DNA of 51,520 nt from positions 1 to 51,520 of the forward strand of contig DVOH01000011.1 in assembly GCA_018713745.1 (NCBI GenBank), read 5' to 3'. A program made the translations under genes and the position numbers. A model generated the notes under the pieces. That model was not told the origin of the DNA, did not search any database, and worked only from the letters and a program-made list of their open reading frames with translations. This stretch comes from Candidatus Stercoripulliclostridium merdipullorum. Lineage in GTDB: Bacteria; Bacillota; Clostridia; Christensenellales; DTU072. Within the stretch, counting starts at the first letter, position 1. Every line of letters begins with the position of its first letter. Positions 8,265 through 17,300 of this stretch are shown piece by piece.

Positions 8265-9428
8265 CTATTCGTATTTCCGGTCGATATCGATGACGAAATA
8301 GTATTTGGTTTCCTCTCCGACAAAGGCGGCGTCAAGACTGCAGACGATATCGTCACGGGTCAGTTTGCATTCAAAAGGAACGACGACGTCAAACAATACG
8401 TTTGTATGGGTGATGCCGCGGACGAGACGGAAGTCGTGCATGGTAAGGTTTTGATCGAGCGAAGCGATGACGGCAGAAACTTTTTGCAAGATCGCATTGA
8501 GTTCGGGGTCGTCGGTTACGATGGGATCGTAATGAATGGTCAGATGGATGCCGAGATTCTTTTTGAAATCGAGTTCGATATCGTCGATCATGTCGTGGGC
8601 TTCCATCAGGTCGGTGTCGGCGGGAATCTCGACGTGCACGACGGCAAAGCAATTTGCGGCGCCGTAATTGTGGATCATCAGATCGTGGATCCCTTTGACG
8701 TGCGGATAGGACAGGAGTTTTTCGCGAATCAGTCGGACCTGATCGGGGTCGGGACGGGTGCCGAGGATGGGATCGATGCTTTCGCGGATCAGTTTGACGG
8801 CGGAAACGACGATAAAGACCGACACGGCAAGCCCGAAATATGCGTCGAGATTGACGCCCGTCGTGTCGATGACGACGGTTGCGATCAGTACGGTCAAGGT
8901 AGACAAAATATCGTTGCGGGCGTCCGCCGCGCTTGCCATCAAAGGGGCGGAGTCGATGGCTTTGCCGAAGTTGCGGTTGAGAAGCGCCAAAAACACTTTG
9001 ATGCCGATCGATAAGGCGAGGACGACGTAAGTCAGCGTCGTAACGCTGACCACTTCGGGGGTAATCATTTTTTCGACCGAAGATTTGGCAAGCAATACGC
9101 CGATGGCAAGGACCAGGAAGGCAACGACCAGACCCGAAACGTATTCGTAACGGGCATGTCCGAAGGGGTGTTCTTTGTCGGCGGGGCGGGAAGAAAGTTT
9201 GAATCCGAACAGTGTAACGGCGGAGCTTCCCGAGTCCGACAAATTGTTGACGGCATCGGCGACGACCGTCAGACTGTTGCCGATCAGTCCCACCGCGATT
9301 TTGGCACCGAACAGCAGGAGATTGAAGACGATGCCGATCACGCCCGCGACGATTCCGTAACGGAAGCGGACCTCGGGACGATCGGTATCTTTGTAATTGC
9401 GGATCAGTAATTTTTTGATAAGAGTCAT
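8265..9428 (-). CDS. cation diffusion facilitator, probable Mn(II) exporter
   Basis: A 387-residue CDF transporter with about six membrane helices and a long cytosolic C-terminal metal-sensing domain (from about residue 210). The start is taken as ATG 9428, which overlaps the stop of the upstream hydrolase (ATGA). A longer form starting at 9455 would add nine unlikely residues. The transport site in helices 2 and 5 reads N61-x3-D65 and D169-x3-D173. That N-D/D-D set is the pattern described for Mn exporters of the MntE type, unlike the H-D/H-D of zinc exporters. Manganese efflux is therefore the best guess, with iron or cobalt possible. Confidence 0.85.
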   Translation of the reverse strand: MTLIKKLLIRNYKDTDRPEVRFRYGIVAGVIGIVFNLLLFGAKIAVGLIGNSLTVVADAVNNLSDSGSSAVTLFGFKLSSRPADKEHPFGHARYEYVSGLVVAFLVLAIGVLLAKSSVEKMITPEVVSVTTLTYVVLALSIGIKVFLALLNRNFGKAIDSAPLMASAADARNDILSTLTVLIATVVIDTTGVNLDAYFGLAVSVFIVVSAVKLIRESIDPILGTRPDPDQVRLIREKLLSYPHVKGIHDLMIHNYGAANCFAVVHVEIPADTDLMEAHDMIDDIELDFKKNLGIHLTIHYDPIVTDDPELNAILQKVSAVIASLDQNLTMHDFRLVRGITHTNVLFDVVVPFECKLTRDDIVCSLDAAFVGEETKYYFVIDIDRKYE

Positions 9429-10333
9429 GATTTGTATTGTAAGAAGAATTTGCACATTTCTTTGTTTGTGATCACCGATTGATTGTATTCGGGATACAAT
9501 ACGTTGAAAACATGCGTCAGACGGGGTTTTGCGTTTTTCTGCCAGCGGCGCATCTCGACGGGGACGCCCAAGGCTTTAAGCTTTGCCGAAAAGCGTTGCG
9601 ATTCTTTCAGCAGAAAATCCTGTTGGGAGGACATCAGATACGCGGGCGGAAAGCGGTCGTTGACGACATTATAAACTGAAGTAAACGGGAGATAAACGCT
9701 GTTGCGATAATCGGCATCGAGATAATACGAGCAAAAAGCTTTTGCAAGTCCGTTGCGCATTCGGACAAAACGGTCGATATCGTAGATGCCGCAGATCAGT
9801 CCGATCGCGCGGAAGCGGATAGGGGACTGTAAGCCGATTTTTTCACGCGCCTCGGGGCTTTCGGCAAGGGCGGCGGTAAGAGCGGCAAGGTGCGCGCCTG
9901 CCGAGTCGCCCGTAATAAAAACGTTGTCGAGATCGGCGCCGTAATCGGAGCCGTATTCCTTCAGCCATGACAAAGCGAGGTCAACGTCCTGAAGCTGTGC
10001 GGGAAAAGGTGCCTGATGAATCAGACGGTAGCTGACGTTGACAACGACGAATCCGTAGGAAGCGAGGGTCATGGCATAATTTTTGTTGAGATCCTTATCT
10101 CCGTAGATCCATGCGCCGCCATGGATATCGACGATAACGGGGAGATCTTCGGTGGCATCGGCGGGACGGTAAACGTCCAGCCACTGATAGGACGACCCGT
10201 CTTCGACATAGGGAATATTGCAAAACGTTTCGACGCCGACAGGCGGTTTTTGATCGGCAAGGCGGCGTTCGTCGTTGCGCTTCATCCGCGCGGGAATTCG
10301 CTCGCGGATCAGCCGCTGAAAAAATTGCATCAT
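9425..10333 (-). CDS. alpha/beta hydrolase (HGGAW carboxylesterase type)
   Basis: A 302-residue esterase-like hydrolase of the BD-FAE / hormone-sensitive-lipase-like group. Visible motifs are the oxyanion HGGAW (about residues 70-74), the nucleophile elbow GDSAGAH (about 143-149), and the late histidine in LTHVFNVLY. A basic N-terminus without a clear signal peptide suggests a cytosolic enzyme. ATG 10333 is preceded by GGACAGGAG and by a good promoter. It is the first gene of a four-gene minus-strand run and overlaps the CDF gene by 4 nt. Any link of the esterase to metal export is unclear. Confidence 0.85.
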   Translation of the reverse strand: MMQFFQRLIRERIPARMKRNDERRLADQKPPVGVETFCNIPYVEDGSSYQWLDVYRPADATEDLPVIVDIHGGAWIYGDKDLNKNYAMTLASYGFVVVNVSYRLIHQAPFPAQLQDVDLALSWLKEYGSDYGADLDNVFITGDSAGAHLAALTAALAESPEAREKIGLQSPIRFRAIGLICGIYDIDRFVRMRNGLAKAFCSYYLDADYRNSVYLPFTSVYNVVNDRFPPAYLMSSQQDFLLKESQRFSAKLKALGVPVEMRRWQKNAKPRLTHVFNVLYPEYNQSVITNKEMCKFFLQYKS

Positions 10334-10372
10334 GGTACTCCTGTCCCTTTTATCTTATGATAATTTTTGATT

Positions 10373-10401
10373 ATTATAGCACACGCGTAACGAGGTTGCA
10401 A
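10373..10401 (-). promoter_or_regulatory. SigA-type promoter of the hydrolase-CDF operon
   Basis: On the minus strand: TTGCAA (10401-10396), 17-bp spacer, TATAAT (10378-10373), with an extended TG upstream of the -10. Confidence 0.75.
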
Positions 10402-10480
10402 TCGAATTGCGCCTTCCTTGCAAAGAAAGCAGGCGTCCATCCCCGATTTTTCGACGATTGACTTTCCCCACGGAAAGCGG

Positions 10481-10509
10481 TTGATTTTTTTCGGCGCATC
10501 GTTTATAAT
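10481..10509 (+). promoter_or_regulatory. SigA-type promoter of uraA-upp
   Basis: TTGATT (10481-10486), 17-bp spacer, TATAAT (10504-10509). The leader is only about 25 nt, too short for a classical pyrimidine attenuator. Confidence 0.7.
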
Positions 10510-10538
10510 GGTTGAAGATTATACGCAGGAGGGCATTT

Positions 10539-12056
10539 ATGCAAAAGGTCAATCTCAAAAAAATTCCGTTGACCCCCAAGGAACTGGTGTTCGGCTTCCA
10601 ACATATGTTTGCAATGCTTGGTGCAACCGTTCTCGTTCCCATTCTCAGCAATATGAGTATTTCGATGGCACTGTTGGCAGCCGGTATCGGCACGATAGTG
10701 TTTTATTTTATTACCAAAAAGAAAGTTCCCGTCTTTTTGGGCTCCAGTTTCGCGTTTTTGCCCGCTTTGCAGGCGATTCTCGGCAAAACCGATCCCGAAA
10801 CCGGTGCGTTCTTGCTCGAACGCTACGGCATCGAATGGCAGAACGCAATGGCTGCCGTTTGTATTTCGCTCGTGCTTGCGGGACTTGTTTACGTCGCGCT
10901 TGCCGTCGTTATTAAGACAGTCGGCGTTCAGAAAGTCAAAAAACTGTTCCCGCCCATCGTTGTCGGTCCCGTCATTATCATCATCGGTATGATTCTTGCT
11001 CCCAAGATGTTCTATAACAACATCATCGGACCCGCAATGTGGAACGGCGTCGACGCCTGGAAAGAATGGACGACCGCGATCGTCACCGCATTGGTCATCG
11101 TCATCGTCAATGCATACGCAAAGCCCAAGAGTTTCCTCAAAGTTATCCCCATCCTGCTCGGGTTTGCCGCAGGATATGTTTATGCGTTTGCCATCAGCTT
11201 CGCTCCCGGCGGATCCCTTCTTTCGTTTATCGTGCAGGAAAACGGAAAATTTGCCGCATTCGATCTCGGCAAAGCGTTCAGTGCCGATCGCATCATTCTG
11301 TTCCAGAACATCGGCAAAGAATTCAGCTTCTACAAAGGATTTGCCAATATGACGGGCGCAACCTTCGGGACTGCCGCATTGATGATCGTTCCGCTGGCAA
11401 TCGTTACGTTTATGGAACATCTCGGCGACATCAGCGCCAACAGCACGGTCTGCGGCAAAGACTTTATGGTTGACCCCGGACTGCACCGTACCGTTATGGG
11501 TGACGGTATCGCTACCGCTCTCAGCGGTTTGTTGGGCGGTCCTGCCAACACCACTTACGGCGAGAACACCGCAGTACTTGCCATCACCCAGAACTACAGC
11601 ACCAAAAATATCTTTATCGCTGCCTGCCTTGCCGCTGTTTTCGGTTTGTTTACGGTATTTGCCGACTTCCTTGCCACAATTCCCGCTGCCGTAATCGGCG
11701 GTGCGTCGATCATCCTGTTCGGTATGATTTCGGCAAGCGGTCTGCGCGCAATGGTCGAAGGCAAGGTTGACTTCGGCAACACCAAAAACCTGATGGTCGT
11801 ATCGATCACGCTTGCCATCGGATTGGGACTCGGCGCGATGAGTCTGGCAGGGGACGTCACTGGCAACGCCGCATTCAAAATCAAAGCGGGTGACGTCGAA
11901 ATTTCGCCCCTTGCAATCGCAACCGTACTGGCAATCGTTCTCAATCTGATCATTCCCGACAGCAAACCCCGCAACGAGGAAGAACTGGAAGGCAAAATCA
12001 ATCTGACCAGCGACGCCGTTGACGTCGAAGAAATTGCGAAAGAAGAAGAAAAATAA
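10539..12056 (+). CDS. uraA: uracil permease (NCS2 family)
   Basis: A 505-residue NCS2 (nucleobase:cation symporter-2) transporter with about fourteen membrane segments. ATG 10539 follows GCAGGAGGG; an in-frame ATG at 10512 has no such site. The N-terminal [16 protein letters not shown] is the family's opening motif. Family motifs later on include EHLGD (helix 8, about residue 293) and [21 protein letters not shown] (helix 10). The NTTYGEN form is that of uracil permeases rather than xanthine permeases. The next gene is upp, so the imported base is almost certainly uracil. The C-terminus is an acidic cytosolic tail. Confidence 0.93.
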   Translation: MQKVNLKKIPLTPKELVFGFQHMFAMLGATVLVPILSNMSISMALLAAGIGTIVFYFITKKKVPVFLGSSFAFLPALQAILGKTDPETGAFLLERYGIEWQNAMAAVCISLVLAGLVYVALAVVIKTVGVQKVKKLFPPIVVGPVIIIIGMILAPKMFYNNIIGPAMWNGVDAWKEWTTAIVTALVIVIVNAYAKPKSFLKVIPILLGFAAGYVYAFAISFAPGGSLLSFIVQENGKFAAFDLGKAFSADRIILFQNIGKEFSFYKGFANMTGATFGTAALMIVPLAIVTFMEHLGDISANSTVCGKDFMVDPGLHRTVMGDGIATALSGLLGGPANTTYGENTAVLAITQNYSTKNIFIAACLAAVFGLFTVFADFLATIPAAVIGGASIILFGMISASGLRAMVEGKVDFGNTKNLMVVSITLAIGLGLGAMSLAGDVTGNAAFKIKAGDVEISPLAIATVLAIVLNLIIPDSKPRNEEELEGKINLTSDAVDVEEIAKEEEK

Positions 12057-12066
12057 TTTAAACCCG

Positions 12067-12102
12067 AACCGTGCGTACGCTTGGCGTCCGCACGGTTTTT
12101 TT
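12067..12102 (+). terminator. hairpin terminator between uraA and upp
   Basis: AACCGTGCG (12067-12075) pairs with CGCACGGTT (12089-12097), with the inner ACGC/GCGT pairing extending the stem, then T5. It lies in the 58-bp gap between the genes and may attenuate upp relative to uraA. No separate upp promoter was seen. Confidence 0.75.
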
Positions 12103-12114
12103 ACGGAGGCAAAC

Positions 12115-12753
12115 ATGAAGCAATACCCCAACGTAACGATTTTCGATCATCCGCTGATCAAACACAAGGTCGCAATTTTGAGAGACAAAAACACCAAGAC
12201 CAAAGAGTTCCGCGAACTGGTGGAAGAAATCACGACGCTGATGACTTATGAAGCGTTTAAGGACGTCCCGACGCGCACCGTCGAAGTCGAAACGCCTCTC
12301 GAAACTACCGAACAAACGATGGTATGTGAAAATTCCGTTGCCATTATTCCCGTTCTGCGTGCAGGACTCGGGATGGTCAACGGAGTCCATACGCTGTTTC
12401 CCACGGCTAAAGTCGGACATATCGGGATGTATCGGGACGAAGAAACGCTCGAACCCAAAGAGTATTATTGCAAACTTCCCGAAGGGATCGAAAGCCGCGT
12501 AGCGGTGATCCTCGACCCCATGCTGGCAACGGGCGGATCCGCCGTCGCCGCAATCGATATGCTCAAGAAAAAAGGATGCAAGCACATTAAGCTAATGTCT
12601 ATCATCGCGGCACCCGAAGGCATTAAAACGGTTGCCGAAACTTATCCCGACGTTAAAATCTATGTTTCGACCTGCGATCGCTGCCTCAACGAGCACGGCT
12701 ATATTCTTCCGGGACTCGGAGACGCAGGAGATCGATTGTTCGGTACAAAATAA
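12115..12753 (+). CDS. upp: uracil phosphoribosyltransferase
   Basis: A 212-residue Upp, full length. It makes UMP from uracil and PRPP in the cytosol, the step that traps imported uracil. The PRPP-binding loop is [10 protein letters not shown] (about residues 131-140). The uracil-binding C-terminus [17 protein letters not shown] is canonical. ATG 12115 is preceded by GGAGG. It lies downstream of the uracil permease and the intercistronic hairpin. The two genes form a uracil salvage unit. Confidence 0.97.
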   Translation: MKQYPNVTIFDHPLIKHKVAILRDKNTKTKEFRELVEEITTLMTYEAFKDVPTRTVEVETPLETTEQTMVCENSVAIIPVLRAGLGMVNGVHTLFPTAKVGHIGMYRDEETLEPKEYYCKLPEGIESRVAVILDPMLATGGSAVAAIDMLKKKGCKHIKLMSIIAAPEGIKTVAETYPDVKIYVSTCDRCLNEHGYILPGLGDAGDRLFGTK

Positions 12754-12781
12754 AGATTTCTTGACAGTTGTCAAAAAAGCA

Positions 12782-12810
12782 TTGTCCTTCATCTCCCGAT
12801 GTGCTACAAT
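12782..12810 (+). promoter_or_regulatory. SigA-type promoter of yitT-secB-like
   Basis: TTGTCC (12782-12787), 17-bp spacer, TACAAT (12805-12810), with an extended TG (TGCTACAAT). The leader would be only about 13 nt. A small palindrome, TTGACA-GT-TGTCAA (12761-12774), lies just upstream and could be an operator or a weak terminator for upp. Confidence 0.65.
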
Positions 12811-12829
12811 AGCCTCGGGAGATTTTGTT

Positions 12830-13786
12830 ATGAAAAAACTGCAGAAGAAAGCATCATATTATGTAGGATTTTACTTGTTGTTCAGCGCACTGTCATTTAT
12901 TCGCGCGTTGGCGACCTATATGTTTATCGTGCCCAATGCGTTTGCACCGGGTGGAATCGGCGGTATTGCCTCGTTGCTTTATAACATCGTGGGGCAATAC
13001 GACGTTCGGCTTGCCGAAACGGTTTTCAATCCCGCTGTTACGATTTTTGTTTTCAACGTGCCGCTCCTTATCCTTGCGCTGATCAAACTTAACAAGCAGT
13101 TTTTTATCAATACGACCATCGGCGTTCTGCAGTATTCTTTGTTTATGGCGTTGTTCAGCCTATGCAATTTTCCCGTGTTCCGCGGTATGGATTACGAGAG
13201 CGGCGTTATGTTTCTCGCCGCGCTTTCGGGCGGCGTGATTTCGGGGATTTCGCTGGGCGGTATGCTTTTGATGAACGGCAGCATGGGCGGTACCGATATT
13301 ATCGCCAAACTCGTTTATCTCAAAAATCCGATGATCAACGTTGCGTGGCATCTGTTTATTTTCGATTCGATCGTTGTCGTTGCCTCTGGTGTTATGGGGC
13401 TGATCGGTGCGCAGGGGGACGACTCTCCCACCGTTTTTATCAACGTGCTTTCTCCCATTTTGTACAGCTTTATCACGCTTTATGCCACCAGCAAAACCGC
13501 CGACATTATTACGACGGGCTTGCAGTCCAGTGTCGTGTTTAATATCGTGACCGAAAAGTATCAGGAAATTTCCGATATGATCGTGACCAAAATGCACCGC
13601 GGCGCAACGGTATTTCAAGGCGAAGGGGTGTTTACACATCAGAACCGCCATGTCGTCGTTTGCGTCGCAAAGCGCAAGCAGGTAGCGCAACTGAAAAAAG
13701 AAATCAAAGCCATCGATCCCAACGTGTTTATGTATATCACAAACGCGCGGGAAGTCAGCGGATTCGGCTTCCGCTCGGGGAACTGA
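12830..13786 (+). CDS. YitT family membrane protein
   Basis: A 318-residue member of the YitT family (DUF161 plus C-terminal DUF2179). Residues 10-225 hold about five or six hydrophobic segments, with the typical FIVPNAFAPGGIGGIASLL in the first loop and the internal NGSMGGTDIIAKL motif. The last about 90 residues are a soluble domain (VTEKYQEISDMIVTKMHRGATVF... VCVAKRKQVAQLK) that resembles a small ligand-binding fold. The function of YitT proteins is not established. ATG 12830 follows GGGAG; longer in-frame starts read into upp and are unlikely. One nucleotide separates it from the SecB-like gene, so they share a transcript. Confidence 0.9.
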   Translation: MKKLQKKASYYVGFYLLFSALSFIRALATYMFIVPNAFAPGGIGGIASLLYNIVGQYDVRLAETVFNPAVTIFVFNVPLLILALIKLNKQFFINTTIGVLQYSLFMALFSLCNFPVFRGMDYESGVMFLAALSGGVISGISLGGMLLMNGSMGGTDIIAKLVYLKNPMINVAWHLFIFDSIVVVASGVMGLIGAQGDDSPTVFINVLSPILYSFITLYATSKTADIITTGLQSSVVFNIVTEKYQEISDMIVTKMHRGATVFQGEGVFTHQNRHVVVCVAKRKQVAQLKKEIKAIDPNVFMYITNAREVSGFGFRSGN

Positions 13787-13787
13787 T

Positions 13788-14225
13788 ATGAAGCATCTCA
13801 ATTTTTTGCAGTATCGATTGGAAAACGTGGATTTTCGCGTCGTCGAAGAAAATTTGTCGGGTGTCAAATTTGCGGCGACACCGCGCCTGACGGCACAATG
13901 CGCGCGACGCGGCAATCAATATCTGGTCAAAATGACCGTCGAAATCGAAAATGACGGAAAATCGAACGTTATGCCGTTCGATCTGAAAGTGACGGCTGCC
14001 TGTACGTTTCATATCGTTGCCGACGCCGACGTCGAAACGCTTCGGCTCGAGGCAAGCGAATTTGTTTATCCCTACCTGCGCGCGTCGGTAACTTCGATCG
14101 TAACCGCTGCCAATTTTCCGCCGCATTTTCTGCCGCCTGTCGATTTCGGCAAGGTGATTCGCGGTGCAGAACCCAAAGAAAGCGGAGGGTCCGTAATCGT
14201 CCGACCGTTGGTCGATCTCGATTAA
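13788..14225 (+). CDS. SecB-like chaperone
   Basis: A 145-residue beta-rich protein with the C-terminal SecB signature: FVYPYLRASVTSIVTAANFPP, then LPPVDFGKV, which parallels YPRELISDLVSRGGFP...APVNF of SecB. SecB proteins hold exported proteins unfolded and pass them to SecA. Gram-positive bacteria have scattered SecB-like proteins, some as chaperones of toxin-antitoxin pairs. No toxin or antitoxin is seen next to this one. It follows yitT by 1 nt and precedes the giant secreted protein, so a role in export is tempting. That link is an inference from position only. Confidence 0.7.
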   Translation: MKHLNFLQYRLENVDFRVVEENLSGVKFAATPRLTAQCARRGNQYLVKMTVEIENDGKSNVMPFDLKVTAACTFHIVADADVETLRLEASEFVYPYLRASVTSIVTAANFPPHFLPPVDFGKVIRGAEPKESGGSVIVRPLVDLD

Positions 14226-14243
14226 TGAATCAACCGATATCGT

Positions 14244-14269
14244 GCGCGCCGATGTGCGCGCTTTTTATT
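14244..14269 (+). terminator. hairpin terminator after the SecB-like gene
   Basis: GCGCGC (14244-14249), loop CGATGT, GCGCGC (14256-14261), then TTTTTATTT. It separates this operon from the surface-protein gene. Confidence 0.7.
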
Positions 14270-14284
14270 TGAAAGCATTCCCTG

Positions 14285-14330
14285 TTTTCCGGAAAAATAT
14301 CTTGACATTCCAACTTAATGGAAATATAAT
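14285..14330 (+). promoter_or_regulatory. consensus promoter with built-in operator, giant surface protein
   Basis: TTGACA (14302-14307), 17-bp spacer and TATAAT (14325-14330) match the SigA consensus at all 12 positions. The spacer holds an inverted repeat, TTCCA-N6-TGGAA (14308-14323), placed where a bound repressor would block RNA polymerase. A perfect palindrome, TTTTCCGGAAAA (14285-14296), lies just upstream of the -35. The MATE promoter at 18680-18707 carries a near-copy of the spacer element. The XRE gene at 18407-18610 is the obvious candidate regulator. Confidence 0.75.
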
Positions 14331-14389
14331 AAATCTATATAGTGCTGTAATTCTTGTGAATTATGATGGCTCGTTTTGGGAGGATGGTA

Positions 14390-17300
14390 ATGAGACAGAA
14401 GCGTTGTAGCGCAGCAAAGTTGGTTTTAATCGGAATTTTTGCTGTCGCATGGATCATAGGAGGGGTGTTCGGTGTTTCTTCGCTTGCTTCCGCAGCGCCT
14501 CAGACAATTATGATTGATTTTCATGACAGCGCATATTATATCGGGGAAGTTCCTTATGAAAATCTTAACGATGCTATTGCAACGGCAGCAGACGGCGATA
14601 CGGTTAAGTTGAATTTGGAAGACCATGTTGTTCAAAATCAATCGATAAAAATCACGCAAGATATTACGCTGTCCGGTACTTTGACCACGGCGGTTCTCGA
14701 GGATGAGGACGGAATCGTCATTGAAGGCAACGTGACCTTTTCCGATTTAACCTTCCGATCCGGACATCTGATCCCGACTATAAGTGCCGTTACGGTTCGA
14801 CCCGGCGGCAAATTAACCGTTTCGGGCGGTTTGTTTTCGATTGCGGCGGGAATCGCTATCTCTGCAGATGGCGCCGTTATCTTAACCGACGGAGCGTCGG
14901 TACAACTTGAAGGAAACGGCACAATAGGTATCGTTACGGACGAATCCGCAACGGTAACGATTTCGGAATCCTCGATTGTTAACAAAGACGGTCAATATCA
15001 GATGCCCGTAGTCGTTCACTCCGGGAAGGCTATGCTGGAAAGCGGTTTGATTGAGATGGATGATACTGACTTTGTCCGTGTCAGAGAAGGCGCAGCTTTA
15101 GAAGTAATGCCCGGTTTTATGTTCGCTTCGGCGACATTGCGCAGAAACGGGCGCGCCGTTAACGAGGAAGGAAAATTCTATAACGGCATCCTGCCCGGTA
15201 TAAAAGGCGATTTGGATTTTGACGGGAATTTTGTGCTAAGAGACAGGTTTGAAGCATACCCGAGTCAAAAAACGGATTTTTATAATTATTACGGTTTGTT
15301 AGATCCGATTGTTGAGTCTGTCGAACTTCTCGAGGGAACCCCGCTTGTGTATGACTATCTGAAGCCGTCCGATCTCAAAGTAACTCTAAGCGGATATGCG
15401 GCTACACTGCATTTGGATTATACGGTAAACTGGGAAGGAGGCGATCGTTTCGGATTAAGCGGAAGCTATCGTTACACATTGGAATTCCGTCCGTCGCCTG
15501 AATCTCCCGAAGGGGTGATTGCCGATACCATCTTTCCTTATACATCCGAGATGGAACTGGAAATCGAACGTGCAGAATTGCGTTTTGAGAGATTGCCTGA
15601 ACTTTCGGACTCGGTGCGCAGAATGTATTTAGTTCCGATCGACGGTTCTGATCTCGAAGGTGCGGTCGTGTATGCCAAACGCGGTCCGGGAGAAGAGGAC
15701 TGGGGAACGCAGCCGATTGCAGGGTCGTTGCGTTTTGTCGAAGATACCTATTTACGAACCGGTACGCAACTTTATGAAATACAGTTTATACCGCAAGCCG
15801 AGGAATGTTATTTGTCCACTACCGGAACCATTACGATTGCAGACGTGGCAAAAAAGGACGATTACGCACAGGCTGAGCATTTTATGCCGCAATCGCTTAT
15901 TTACGGTCAAACAGTAGGGGAATCGCAAGTGAAAATCGACCAAAGCATCGAGTCTTTGATCGATGCCGAGGCTTCGGCTTGGCAGAAAGAAATTACGGAC
16001 CGTATGCCTACCGTCGCGGAAAGCGGAACGGCTTATCCGTATCATGTGGTTCCCTCCGATCCCGCAAATTATGCCGAACTCGATTTTGACCTGCCCGTTG
16101 TGATCGGTCATAAAAATATCGATCTGGAATGGGTTTTGCCCGACTCCACGGTTTGGAAATACCGGAGTCATCAAATTATTGAGCGTTATGGCTTTACGGA
16201 AGAAGGCGGTGAGTTTGCATACGGCTACCGATTTGCCGACGTATCGCAATTTGTAGGAGATGACCTTGCGTCGGTATCTCCGGATGACTACAAGGAAACG
16301 TTGACTTTGCCCGACGGGAAAGCCTCTGCCGCAGGGACTCATCAATTATACTATTTTACGCGAGAAAGGGGAAACTATCGTTATCAAATGCAGGGAGATA
16401 ACTTCTTTACCGTCACGATCGAAAAGGGAGATCTTCTTTTAAGCGGTACCATGCGCTATGATGCGACTCTGCCTTTATATTATTATGATTCGGTTACGGT
16501 CGGGCGCCTGAATCCGATTGATATTACGGTTGCTTTATCGGATGACGACTTTGATCCTGCTTCGGCAAATCTTGCGGTAGACTACCGGTTTGCAGACGAA
16601 GCGGCACATTTGTCGGTCGGAAGTAACGAGGTCGGTTGGCTGATGATTCCGCAGGACTCGAGTTATAATATCATCTCGGGTACTGTTACAGTCGCAAACG
16701 TTTTGGCAAGACCCATTGAATCGGTAGCGTTTCATTATATTCAAGAAATTGAGTACGGCATAGCCTACAATCAGCTGCAACTCAAAGCCGTTTGGAATTT
16801 AGACGAACAATATATTAAACTCCTTAATCTCCCTGTCGTAACGATCATATCCACAGGATATCCGGAGGTTGCGACTACTTCGTTTAATGTTCGCATTGCG
16901 ATGAACGCAGACGATCAGCATAATTTCGAATTCACCGGGCCAACCGAATATAGTTTGCGGCTGAAAGTCAATCCGGCGCCGCTTAAGCTTCAGTTGGCAG
17001 AGTCCAACACCAATTTATATTACGGTGATCTGCAGACATCGTTTGCGGCTTATGCCGACAGCAAAGGACTTTTGAAGCTCGATGAACGGATTTTAGCTCA
17101 GTACCTGAAAGCGGATGATACCGTAGAAGAAATTTTGGCAGAACTGAATGCGGTTCCGGAATTTGACGCGTTATTGGAAGGGGATCCGAGCAAGGTATCG
17201 GTGGGAGAATACCGTTACGGTGTCCGCGTAAAGTCGCTGCGCAATTATCAGCTCGATGCGATGGTGTTGAACGCCAAGTTGATCATAGTAAAAGCTAAAG

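Noticed and set aside
10503-12131. 542-codon ORF on the minus strand
   Set aside because: Shadow of uraA; Asn/Asp/Gln-rich nonsense-like protein, no ribosome site, no domain.
13788-14225. SecB-assisted toxin-antitoxin system
   Set aside because: No toxin or antitoxin gene next to the SecB-like gene; neighbours are yitT and the surface protein.
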